A DNA stretch of 43,676 nucleotides from an uncultured Rhodoblastus sp. (lineage in GTDB: Bacteria; Pseudomonadota; Alphaproteobacteria; Rhizobiales; Beijerinckiaceae), in the NCBI RefSeq assembly GCF_903903185.1, contig NZ_CAIUXT010000234.1, positions 1 through 43,676 on the forward strand, in the 5' to 3' direction. The notes beneath the pieces were generated by a model, which worked only from the letters and a program-made list of their open reading frames with translations, did not search any database and was not told where the DNA came from. Of this stretch, positions 16,622 to 23,575 are shown piece after piece (within the stretch, counting starts at the first letter, position 1; each line of letters starts with the position of its first letter). A program made the translations under genes and the position numbers.

Positions 16622-16829
16622 GATTGGCGGCGCCGTGATTTTCGGCATGGGCAGGATTCTGGCCAGCCACTGCCCGGCGGCGGCCATCGTCAATATTGGC
16701 TTTCTCGACCCGGGCGCCTTGCTTTTCATGGGGGCGATGCTCGCCGGCATGAAGCGCGGCGAGGTGTTTTCGGTCCCCGGACCCCGGCGAAGCCGAGTCG
16801 CGCCAAGCCCCCTTCACGACCGGACGTGA
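16622..16829 (+). pseudogene. Duplicated 3' fragment of the YeeE second-half gene
   Basis: The translation GGAVIFGMGRILASHCPAAA, then IVNIGFLDPG, matches residues ~90-125 of the intact upstream gene, with substitutions that destroy the motif (GWGLAGLCPAP has become GRILASHCPAA). AMLAGMKRGEVFS follows, after which the frame diverges. The 5' two-thirds of the gene is missing and there is no ribosome-binding site. A copy of the gene's 3' flank (CCCCTTCACGAC, then AGATTCCGAA) follows, as it does after the intact gene. Confidence 0.8.
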
Positions 16830-16982
16830 TTAGATTCCGAACCTTCCCAACTCACGCCGAAAGTTTAGCATTTGTTCTGGCTCGATTCATGCGAGTCAAA
16901 ATGGCCCTTTACGGTGCGATGCTCGCTCCAGTCAGGCGTCAGGATGGTGGTTGAAAAGGCCGCTCATTTTTAGGTTGATCAC

Positions 16983-17354
16983 ATGTCTCTCGATCGGATC
17001 TCGCCCAATTCCGTGCTGCCGAACAGCGAAAACAGGCAGCCTTGGACGCATGGCGACGCGGTCCTGCCCAGGACGGTTACCCGGGCCGATCTTGCCGACG
17101 CCGTGGTGCGACAATTCGGTTTGTCGCATGCGGAATCCAGAAAGTTCGTCGAAGACATCCTCGCCGAGATCGCGGACGCGCTGGTGCGCGGGGAAAACAT
17201 CAAGCTTTCGGGGTTCGGTTCGTTCAACCAGCGCACGAAAAGCGCGCGCCCGGGACGAAATCCCCGAAACGGCGCCGAGGCGACGATTTCGCCGCGCCGT
17301 GTGCTGTCGTTCAAACCGTCGCATATCCTGCGGCGACAGGTCGGCGAGCTCTGA
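16983..17354 (+). CDS. IHF-alpha/HU-family DNA-binding protein, copy 1
   Basis: 123 residues: a variable ~30-residue N-terminal extension, then a complete HU/IHF domain beginning TRADLADAVVRQFGLSHAES. The DNA-binding arm contains GRNPRNGAEATISPRRV, with the intercalating proline in RNP, and FKPSHILRR closes the domain. The pattern VRGENIKLSGFGSF and ISPRRV is closer to IHF alpha (IhfA) than to HU. The extension is unusual, since IhfA is normally ~100 residues without it. The leader TTTTTAGGTTGATCAC before ATG 16983 is conserved in copy 3. It bends DNA, probably as a homo- or heterodimer. Confidence 0.88.
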   Translation: MSLDRISPNSVLPNSENRQPWTHGDAVLPRTVTRADLADAVVRQFGLSHAESRKFVEDILAEIADALVRGENIKLSGFGSFNQRTKSARPGRNPRNGAEATISPRRVLSFKPSHILRRQVGEL

Positions 17355-17433
17355 CCCGAACGCCGTAAGTCGCGCGGGCTATTGCCGATCGCGACGGGTG
17401 GCCATCCGGCGCCTGGGCGGCGCGAACAAACCC

Positions 17434-17538
17434 CTATTCCGGTTTTGGCCAATGGTCATTGCCGCCCGCATCGGGCTTGCCGGCCGGCCTCGTCGCCACC
17501 GGACCGACTCCGACAATCTGGACGATGACTTCCTCGAC
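17434..17538 (-). pseudogene. Truncated 3' end of the cupin gene, copy 1
   Basis: On the minus strand this encodes EEVIVQIVGVGP and GKPDAGGNDHWPKPE followed by the stop, matching the last ~34 residues of the cupin gene at 19403. The rest of the gene is missing: the sequence joins a yeeE tail at about 17540. It cannot be expressed as a cupin. Confidence 0.82.
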
Positions 17539-17543
17539 GCCCA

Positions 17544-17643
17544 CGCCGCTCTTTTCGTGGCGGCGATGCGCGCCGGCATGAAGCTCAGCGACGTCTGTTT
17601 CGGCTCTCGGTCCGGCGAAGCGGTGTCGCCCGCCGCAACGTAA
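17544..17643 (+). pseudogene. Truncated YeeE tail, copy 2
   Basis: Encodes AALFVAAMRAGMKLSDVCF, then a stretch ending SPAAT and a stop at 17641-17643. It matches the end of the intact gene (AVLFVLAMLAGMKLGDVFS ... SPAA). It has no start and no 5' part. The segment from here to 18003 contains only the duplicated yeeE 3' flank and the leader of the next gene. Confidence 0.8.
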
Positions 17644-17901
17644 GCCGGCCATTGCGGTTGAGCTTGTCGCGGATCGACCGGCGGATTTCGTCCGCCTGCC
17701 CTACGAGACCGAGGCCCCGGTCGCGGGCCCCTGGGGGCCAGGCCCCGTTCACGACTTCCTCTCAGTAGAATCCGCAGCTTTTAAGTCTGCGCAAGACGTC
17801 TAGACTGATTCGGTTGGTGGTTCGCTTGAAGCGACCGGGATGCGATCCTATCTTGTTGTATTAAAAGACGGAGCCGCCGGATGATCGATTCAAGATCTAT
17901 T

Positions 17902-17930
17902 GGTTTATCGGCCCAAAGGGCCGATAAACC
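17902..17930. repeat. Perfect 13-bp hairpin upstream of IHF-like copy 2
   Basis: GGTTTATCGGCCC and GGGCCGATAAACC pair perfectly around AAA. It lies 73 bases before ATG 18004, in a leader that is unlike the conserved leaders of copies 1 and 3. No clean T tract follows (CAATTTTCAG). It may be an attenuator, a weak terminator, or part of an inserted element. Confidence 0.65.
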
Positions 17931-18003
17931 CAATTTTCAGCCGTAACCCGAAGCCACAGCCTTCTGGCGGTGGCGTATTCACACAAACTTCTGCCGGGTG
18001 CGC

Positions 18004-18375
18004 ATGTCTCTTCGTGGCAAGTCGTCCAACATTGTGCCGCCGAACGGCAAAAAAAAACTGCCGTCGGAGCAGGGCGACGTCGGCCAAACCACGACGATTA
18101 GCCGCGCCGATCTTGCCGACGCCGTGGCGCAGCAATTTGGCTTGTCGCGCGCGGACTCGAGGCGGTTTGTCGACGGGGTCCTCGCCGAGATCGCCGACGC
18201 GCTCGTGCGCGGCGAAAACGTCAAGCTTTCGGGGTTCGGTTCGTTCAGCCAGCGCACGAAAAGCGCGCGCCCGGGACGCAATCCCAGAAGCGGCGACGAG
18301 GCCACGATTTCGCCGCGCCGCGTGCTGTCGTTCAAACCGTCGCATATTCTGCGGCGGCTGGTCAGCGAACTCTGA
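18004..18375 (+). CDS. IHF-alpha/HU-family DNA-binding protein, copy 2
   Basis: 123 residues, the same architecture as copies 1 and 3 but the most diverged of the three (about 16 differences from copy 1 in the ~92-residue domain, by eye). It keeps the key elements VRGENVKLSGFGSF, GRNPRSGDEATISPRRV and FKPSHILRRL. The N-terminal extension is basic (MSLRGKSSN, then GKKKLP), unlike the other copies. The start is ATG 18004 by alignment; an in-frame GTG at 17998 also exists. Its leader has been replaced, with a strong hairpin and no AGGTTGATCAC, so its expression probably differs from copies 1 and 3. Confidence 0.86.
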   Translation: MSLRGKSSNIVPPNGKKKLPSEQGDVGQTTTISRADLADAVAQQFGLSRADSRRFVDGVLAEIADALVRGENVKLSGFGSFSQRTKSARPGRNPRSGDEATISPRRVLSFKPSHILRRLVSEL

Positions 18376-18454
18376 CCATGACGCCGGACGTTGCGTGCGC
18401 TTTTTTCGATCGCGACCAGCGGCGATCCGGCGCATGGGCGACGGGAAAAAACAG

Positions 18455-18565
18455 CACTTTCGGTTTCGGCCAATGGTCGTCGCGACCCGAATCGGGCTTG
18501 CCGACCGGCGTCGTCTCCACCGGACCGACGCCGACAATCTGGACGATGACTTCTCTCGTCGCCCG
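18455..18565 (-). pseudogene. Truncated 3' end of the cupin gene, copy 2
   Basis: The minus strand encodes REVIVQIVGVGPVETTPV, then GKPDSGRDDHWPKPK, as at the end of the cupin gene, but the stop codon has mutated and the frame runs on. Its upstream edge fuses to a yeeE tail at about 18566 through the shared sequence CCCGCGCC. Confidence 0.82.
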
Positions 18566-18665
18566 CGCCGCTCTTTTCGTGGCGACGATGCGCGCCGGCA
18601 TGAAGCTCAGCGAAGTCTTTTTCGGCTCCCGGTCCGGCGAAGCGGAGTCGCCCGCCGCAACGTAA
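18566..18665 (+). pseudogene. Truncated YeeE tail, copy 3
   Basis: Encodes AALFVATMRAGMKLSEVFF, then SGEAESPAAT and a stop at 18663-18665, matching the end of the intact yeeE gene. No start is present. The following bases to 18951 hold the duplicated flank and an AT-rich leader with two ATATCAA boxes, the presumed promoter region of IHF-like copy 3. Confidence 0.8.
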
Positions 18666-18951
18666 GCCTGCCATTCCGGTTGAGCTTGTCGCGGATCGAC
18701 CGGCGGATTTCGTCCGCCGCTTGCCCCGCGAGACCGGGGCCGCCGGACGCCAGCCCCCAGGGGCCAGGCCCTCCTTCACGACCAGCTATGAGTAGATTCC
18801 GAATCTGTTAAGTCTACGTCGAAGGTTTAAACACTTAGATCGGCTGGACCGCATGTCCATTTTAACATATGATATCAATAGCTTAGGTTTTAGCTTTCAT
18901 ATCAAGGGCCTGCGTGGCGGTATAAAGGCGCCTCTTTTATAGGTTGATCAC

Positions 18952-19323
18952 ATGTCTCTCGATCGGAACCTGACCAACTCTGTGCTACGCGACAGAGAAA
19001 TAAGGCTGCCGTCGACTCCTGCCGACGGCGGCCAACGCACGACGATTACCCGCGCCGATCTTGCCGACGCCGTGGTGCGACAATTTGGCTTTTCGCATGC
19101 GGAATCCAGGAAGTTTGTCGAAGACATCCTCGCCGAAATTGCAGCCGCGCTCGCGCGCGGTGAAAATATCAAGCTTTCGGGGTTCGGTTCGTTCAACCAG
19201 CGCACGAAAAGCGCGCGCCCGGGACGCAATCCCAGAAGCGGCGCCGAGGCGACGATTTCGCCGCGCCGCGTGCTGTCGTTCAAACCGTCGCATAACCTGC
19301 GGCGACAAGTCAGCGAACTCTGA
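18952..19323 (+). CDS. IHF-alpha/HU-family DNA-binding protein, copy 3
   Basis: 123 residues. The HU/IHF domain differs from copy 1 at only about seven positions by eye, including D to A and V to A in AEIAAALARGEN and I to N in SHNLRRQ. It keeps GRNPRSGAEATISPRRV. The extension starts MSLDRNLTNSVL, similar to MSLDRISPNSVL in copy 1, and then diverges. The AGGTTGATCAC leader before the ATG is conserved with copy 1. It is convergent with the complete cupin gene 79 bases away and was probably the original neighbour of that gene. Confidence 0.88.
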   Translation: MSLDRNLTNSVLRDREIRLPSTPADGGQRTTITRADLADAVVRQFGFSHAESRKFVEDILAEIAAALARGENIKLSGFGSFNQRTKSARPGRNPRSGAEATISPRRVLSFKPSHNLRRQVSEL

Positions 19324-19402
19324 CCCGGACGCCGGACGTTGCCCGGACTATTGCCGATCGCGACGAGCGGCGGTTCGTCGCCCGGGCGGCGCGAACAAAC
19401 AG

Positions 19403-19906
19403 CTATTTCGGTTTTGGCCAATGGTCGTCGCGGCCCGCATCGGGCTTGCCGACCGGCGTCGTCTCCACCGGACCGACGCCGGTAATCTGGACGATCACTT
19501 CCTCGTCGCCCGCGCCATCCCAATGGATTCCGCCCGCCGGATGCCGGACATAGGAGCCGGCGGCAATCGGTCGCGCCTTGCTGAAATCGAGCTCTTCGCC
19601 GGTTCCGTTCCACCAAACGCCCTTGATGACCGTCGCGTGGCGGTCCTGCGAGTGGAAGTGCGGACTGGAATGGAAGCCCGGCGGAAAATGCACGCGGACG
19701 ACATAGACGCCCGGTTTCGACGGATCGCCGAAGATCACCGCCTGTTGCGGCCCGGCGCCGAGCGGGCTCTTGAAGGGAACCTGCTCCGGCGCGAGATAGA
19801 CAAATCCTTCGGGCGCCTCGGCCCTGGCGGCAACCGCCGCCGCGAAAGCAAATCCCAGGGCTAGCGCGAGGGTTCCCGGCGCGATCTTCAGATGCAGGGC
19901 TTTCAT
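19403..19906 (-). CDS. Exported cupin-domain protein
   Basis: 167 residues. A signal peptide (KIAPGTLALALGFAFAAAVAARA) is followed by a single cupin domain. The first cupin motif carries PPGFHSSPHFHSQDRHATVI, with the metal-binding histidines, and the second IAAGSYVRHPAGGIHW. This looks like a periplasmic mononuclear metal cupin (DUF4437/ChrR-like); the substrate is unknown. ATG 19906 was chosen as the start of the signal peptide; GGGGA is 11 bases upstream. Its last ~105 bases are duplicated twice upstream (17434, 18455), so this is the intact parent copy. Confidence 0.85.
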   Translation of the reverse strand: MKALHLKIAPGTLALALGFAFAAAVAARAEAPEGFVYLAPEQVPFKSPLGAGPQQAVIFGDPSKPGVYVVRVHFPPGFHSSPHFHSQDRHATVIKGVWWNGTGEELDFSKARPIAAGSYVRHPAGGIHWDGAGDEEVIVQITGVGPVETTPVGKPDAGRDDHWPKPK

Positions 19907-19948
19907 CGCAAAAACATCCCCTTTCGCCGCGATGGCGAACCGCAAAGC

Positions 19949-19981
19949 AAACCCCGGAGGTCATCACCTCCGGGGTTTTTG
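19949..19981. terminator. Strong hairpin terminator between MBL and cupin genes
   Basis: AAACCCCGGAGGT and ACCTCCGGGGTTT form a perfect 13-bp stem with a CATC loop, flanked by T residues on the plus strand and, on the minus strand, by TTTGCTTTGC. Placed just after the minus-strand MBL hydrolase gene, it most likely ends that transcript before the cupin gene. Confidence 0.8.
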
Positions 19982-20004
19982 TTAACGCGAGCGCGCCGCC
20001 TTTT

Positions 20005-21486
20005 TTAGCGGGCGGCCTGCTTCTGGCCGATGTAGGCGCGCAGATCGTCGAGCGTCGCGACGCGCACGCCATGCAGGCCGGCGATCTTCTCCACGTCGAG
20101 ATTGAGCTTCTGGATGTTCTCGTAGAGATTGACGGCGTAGGGATTGGGCGTCTTCGGCGCGGGCGCGTCAACGGCCGCCGGCGTATAGGCGTCGGCCTCG
20201 ATCGCGATTTTGGATTGGGGCAGGTAGATCAGGGCAAGGTCGTCGCTGTGGCCGCTGCCGGCAAGGCGATAAATCCTGATCTCGCCGTCGCCCTCGCCGA
20301 GCTTCAGTTCATCCTTGTAGGTCAGGAATTTCGCCGGCTTCTTCGAAACCGCCAGCAGGTCGGGATTCAATTCGCGCGGATTGGCCCAGGCCTTTTCGTA
20401 ATAGGGCTTGTCCTGTTCCTGCGCGACAATGGTCGCGCCCAGATCGACGAAGGTCCGCAAGCCCCCGGAATGGTCGAAATGAACATGGCTGTTGATCACG
20501 GCAGCGATCGGCTTTCCCGGAACGACCTCGGAAAGCTTCTTGATCACGGCCAGCGAACGCTCCTCGTTGAGCGGCGCCTCGATCAGCACGATATGATCCT
20601 TTTCGATCACGGCGATGCTGTGATGCGTGCCGCCGGTCAGATAGAGCACGTTGTCGCCGATCTTGTCGCATTTGACATTGATCGGCGCCGGTTGGGCGCT
20701 GGCGATATTTTCCGGAACGGCGAAGGACGCCGGGCCGTTCAGCTTCGCCGAGGCGACGCCAAGACGCAGCACCGGATAGCCGCCCTCCTCGCGGGTAATC
20801 TCGGCGGGAAACAGCACGCCGCCGAAGTCCTTGTAATCCTTGAATTTCGTCTCGACCAGCGTGTCTCCGAGCACCGGCGTGTCGATCCAGGTCCGGACCC
20901 ATTCGACGCGGTTTTCCGCATCGATCCGGCCTTCGAATTTATGCTTGCCCAGGGCGAAGGAGACCTTGAGGCCGTCCGAAACCGGTTCGACCCGGGCCTG
21001 ATGCGCCAGCGCGGCCTTAACAAATCCCTGCGGCGTCGCCAGGATTTCAGCGCTGCGCTCCTCGACGGCGGCGAAGGCCGGCGTCGCCACGGGCGCGGCG
21101 TCGGGCGCGGCGTTCGGCGGCAGTCCGACATTCCACGCCTTGCCCTCGTCGAGCCAGGCGTCGACCTTCTGTTCCACCGGCGCCGGGCGGGCGCGCGCGG
21201 GATCGACGGTCTGAAGCCGGGCGATCTGGACATGTTCGGCGCCGGCGCCGAAGTCGATCGTCGCCGTATAGCGGCTGACGTCGAATTGCGGCCATGGCCC
21301 GCCGGGAACCGGCGCCTGGCCGAACTGGAACCAATGGCCGGCGCCGGAAAATTCCAGCGTCCGCGCGCTGTCGGCGCCGAGCTTTTCAGCCGCCGCCTCC
21401 AGTGAAGCGGCATTTGCGGCGAAAGCGCCGCCGAGTGACGTCGACGCCAGCAGGGCGATCAGGGAGATGGCGGAGAATCTGCGCAT
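20005..21486 (-). CDS. Exported MBL-fold metallo-hydrolase
   Basis: 493 residues. A signal peptide (ISLIALLASTSLGGAFAANA) precedes an ~240-residue N-terminal domain unlike the hydrolase, then the metallo-beta-lactamase fold (~265-490). The zinc motif HVHFDHSGG begins at H334; further metal ligands are probable in GSGHSDDLALIYLP and EADAYTP. It belongs to the large secreted MBL group with an N-terminal accessory domain; no substrate is known. AGAGG precedes ATG 21486, and a good promoter lies 34-62 bases upstream. A terminator follows, so it appears monocistronic. Confidence 0.87.
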   Translation of the reverse strand: MRRFSAISLIALLASTSLGGAFAANAASLEAAAEKLGADSARTLEFSGAGHWFQFGQAPVPGGPWPQFDVSRYTATIDFGAGAEHVQIARLQTVDPARARPAPVEQKVDAWLDEGKAWNVGLPPNAAPDAAPVATPAFAAVEERSAEILATPQGFVKAALAHQARVEPVSDGLKVSFALGKHKFEGRIDAENRVEWVRTWIDTPVLGDTLVETKFKDYKDFGGVLFPAEITREEGGYPVLRLGVASAKLNGPASFAVPENIASAQPAPINVKCDKIGDNVLYLTGGTHHSIAVIEKDHIVLIEAPLNEERSLAVIKKLSEVVPGKPIAAVINSHVHFDHSGGLRTFVDLGATIVAQEQDKPYYEKAWANPRELNPDLLAVSKKPAKFLTYKDELKLGEGDGEIRIYRLAGSGHSDDLALIYLPQSKIAIEADAYTPAAVDAPAPKTPNPYAVNLYENIQKLNLDVEKIAGLHGVRVATLDDLRAYIGQKQAAR

Positions 21487-21519
21487 GGAATAGCCTCTTT
21501 GCCTATATTTCCTACCAGT

Positions 21520-21548
21520 TTTGTATTTTTATTGGGCGCTCCTGTCAA
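21520..21548 (-). promoter_or_regulatory. Sigma-70-type promoter of the MBL hydrolase gene
   Basis: On the minus strand TTGACA (21548-21543) and TACAAA (21525-21520) are 17 bases apart, in an AT-rich region just upstream of the gene. The remaining AT-rich part (21570-21605) contains TTGACT-NN-TTTTATAGAT on the plus strand, also seen at 14109. Confidence 0.6.
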
Positions 21549-21667
21549 GCGCTACGGGCCCTCATCATCGCTTTCTTGACTTATTTTATAGATTTATTAT
21601 TTTTTTGGCGGCGGGCGGAGGCCGGGCGCGCGCCACACCCCTCTGGCCCGCCGGAGAAGCAGCGACA

Positions 21668-21862
21668 ATGGCCTTCGAAATCATCCACGCGCCGCGCCGC
21701 CCTGCCGGCCAATCGCCGGCGCGCCGCCTCTCCTCCCGGCTTTTCGCCGCCATGGCCATTCTGGCTTTGATCTGGGCCTGCGCCGTGGCCTATACCGCCC
21801 AACCCATTGAACCGGAGCAAGGGCGCTCCAAAGCCGCGCATGGGATCGACCCCAATAGATAG
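21668..21862 (+). CDS. Small single-pass membrane protein, unknown
   Basis: 64 residues: a basic N-terminal part (HAPRRPAGQSPARRLSSR), one membrane helix LFAAMAILALIWACAVAYTA, and a short polar tail. No family is recognised. It does not have the conserved His context of light-harvesting polypeptides. GGAG lies 11 bases before ATG 21668. It is a plausible but unproven gene. Confidence 0.4.
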   Translation: MAFEIIHAPRRPAGQSPARRLSSRLFAAMAILALIWACAVAYTAQPIEPEQGRSKAAHGIDPNR

Positions 21863-22292
21863 GCCAAAGCCGCAAGCCGCCGGCGATTCCACTTTTCCGA
21901 GCGTAAACGACCGACGCGCGCCGTTCCGACCGCGACAAATCGCCGCATCCCAGCCGAGGACGAGCCTGGCTTCGGCGGTGGCCGGAATTCGTCGCCGCGC
22001 CCAAAACGCCCTTTCTGCTCGCCAGGAAAACGCGCCGCCTGGAACAGGCGTTCGATCGTTTTTACGACCCGCCGCCGCCGTCGGTTTTTCCCGCCGCAAC
22101 GCCTGCTTTCCGGATAAATCTTCCCTTGCGCCTGGGTAACGCGTTCGCGTTGACGTTGGGTCGATTTCGCCGCCGCGCTGCAATATCGATCATGTTGCAA
22201 CGCAAACTTCAGGCATGTTTTCCCGGCGCGCAGCCAGGCGCCGCATCGGGAACAAGCCGGGCAGAAACAGTAGGCTCATGATAGGGCGGCAC
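21863..22292. other. Intergenic stretch upstream of ppaA
   Basis: About 430 bases without a supported gene. Open frames on both strands have no recognisable product or good start. No repeat or stable RNA structure was noticed. Confidence 0.4.
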
Positions 22293-22333
22293 TGTCGTGG
22301 ATGCTTGACACTTTTGGCCGCCAAAGCCAATCT
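22293..22333 (+). promoter_or_regulatory. PpsR/CrtJ-type operator overlapping a promoter before ppaA
   Basis: TGTCGTGGATGCTTGACA at 22293-22310 fits the TGT-N12-ACA palindrome bound by the photosynthesis repressor PpsR/CrtJ, with outer half-sites TGTC/GACA. Its right end is the -35 box TTGACA (22305-22310), followed after 17 bases by CAATCT (22328-22333). Binding would block the promoter, the usual arrangement for oxygen and light repression of photosynthesis genes. The repressor gene is not in the window. Confidence 0.6.
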
Positions 22334-22398
22334 GCCGATCAATGAATGCCGGCGTATCGCTGCCGGGCATAAAAAAATTCGGGCTTGCGAGGCGTTCT

Positions 22399-23328
22399 AT
22401 GGCGGGGCACTTCCAGACGGACTCGTGTGACGGGTTTTACGGTTTCGAAATTGAAACGACGCGGCTCCGCGAGGGCGGCAAAGGCGCGTCGGACCCCCAA
22501 CGTGAATTCGTCGACCGCCGGACCCTCGCCGGCGACGATCAGCTTGAGCCGCTTTCCAGCATCGCGGCTTTGGTCGGGACCCAGATCATACCGCAGCTCG
22601 CGTTGCTGCATCTGGAGGTCCCCGCGGAAAGCGGCGCCGTCGTTGCGCCTTTTGGCGCCGAAGATATTTCCAGTTTCACGCAACTCGTGCTGGCGCCGGA
22701 CACCTCCTGCGCCGAGCGTCAAGTCGCCGAATTCACTGCGCGTGGGCTTTCCATGGAGCAGGTATTCCTCGATCTGTTCGAACCCGTCGCACGGCGGCTC
22801 GGGCAGATGTGGGAAACCGACGAATGCGATTTCATGGACGTGACGCGAGGCATGGGCTGCCTGCAACGCCTGCTTGCGAGGATGGACTGCAATTCCGGCG
22901 CGCCCGCGCTGATCGAGCAGCGTTCGATCCTGATGTCCACCATGCCGGGCGAGAAGCAGCATTCGTTCGGGATCACCATCGTCGAGAAAATGCTCGAAGC
23001 CTGGGGCTGGAACGTGCGCTCCGAAAGGCCGACGTCGATCGACCACATCCTCGAAATCGTTGAAAAAGAATGGTTTGCGGTGTTGGGGTTGAGCGTGAGC
23101 AACACCAACGCGCTGGAGCCATTGGCCCGGTTTATTTCGGAAATTCGCGGCCGTTCACAAAATTCGAGCATCGGGGTCATGGTCGGCGGCCCGGCGCTCT
23201 ACGATCAGCCGGGTCTTGCCGCGACCGTCGGCGCCGACGCCACGGCGAGAAACGCCTCGCTTGCCGTGCTTGCCGCGGAAAAGCTGTTCAACCTGGAGGC
23301 CCGGCGGCATGGTTCGATCCGTCGGTGA
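22399..23328 (+). CDS. ppaA: PpaA/AerR-type cobalamin-binding photosynthesis regulator
   Basis: 309 residues. The C-terminal ~200 residues are a B12-binding region. VFLDLFEPVARRLGQMWETD is the helical cap; STMPGEKQHSFGITIVEKML contains H188, which aligns with the cobalamin-ligating histidine of AerR; VMVGGPALYDQP follows. PpaA/AerR proteins act with PpsR/CrtJ to adjust photosystem gene expression to light and oxygen. ATG 22399 has GAGG 7 bases upstream and the predicted promoter starts transcription near 22340, so the in-frame ATG at 22342, which would be leaderless, is less likely. bchG follows in the same direction after 247 bases, without a visible terminator. Confidence 0.85.
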   Translation: MAGHFQTDSCDGFYGFEIETTRLREGGKGASDPQREFVDRRTLAGDDQLEPLSSIAALVGTQIIPQLALLHLEVPAESGAVVAPFGAEDISSFTQLVLAPDTSCAERQVAEFTARGLSMEQVFLDLFEPVARRLGQMWETDECDFMDVTRGMGCLQRLLARMDCNSGAPALIEQRSILMSTMPGEKQHSFGITIVEKMLEAWGWNVRSERPTSIDHILEIVEKEWFAVLGLSVSNTNALEPLARFISEIRGRSQNSSIGVMVGGPALYDQPGLAATVGADATARNASLAVLAAEKLFNLEARRHGSIRR

Positions 23329-23575
23329 GTCTTGCCGGACCCACCTCGCGCGGGTCGCTCGGCCGCCCTTTCGCCGGCGGCGGCGCCCCCGGTCTGCTCG
23401 CGCCTGACGCGCCGGTCCGGGCCATTTTCAGGACGGCCGGTCGGGTTGCATCGAGACCCCGTCCCGTTGCATATGGAACCAACTCCGCCCGCGCGAGGGA
23501 CGGTTCGAATTGGCGGCGGCGATAAAATCCGGGTAACAACGCCATTTCACGCTTGGCGGGATGAGAAGCTCAAAC

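Larger units (their letters stand above)
16622..19507. repeat. Tandemly duplicated block: yeeE tail, IHF-like gene, cupin tail
   Basis: The order is [yeeE tail - IHF 1 - cupin tail] [yeeE tail - IHF 2 - cupin tail] [yeeE tail - IHF 3 - complete cupin gene]. The junctions between cupin tail and yeeE tail lie near 17540 and 18566, about 1022 bp apart. At the second junction both parent sequences share CCCGCGC, the likely site of the joining event. The flanking motif TTCACGAC...AGTAGATTCCGAA occurs four times (about 16588, 16812, 17749, 18776). Sequence divergence between copies shows the duplication is not recent. Confidence 0.85.

Noticed and set aside
17900..18811. Long open frame overlapping IHF-like copy 2
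   Set aside because: It runs in another frame through the IHF gene and gene remnants, with arginine/serine-rich nonsense composition.
18948..20171. 407-residue minus-strand open frame
   Set aside because: It crosses the IHF-like gene, the cupin gene and the end of the MBL gene out of frame. It contains no domain.
21668..21862. Small membrane protein as a light-harvesting polypeptide
   Set aside because: It is near bchG but lacks the His residue and flanking motif of LH alpha or beta chains in its membrane helix.
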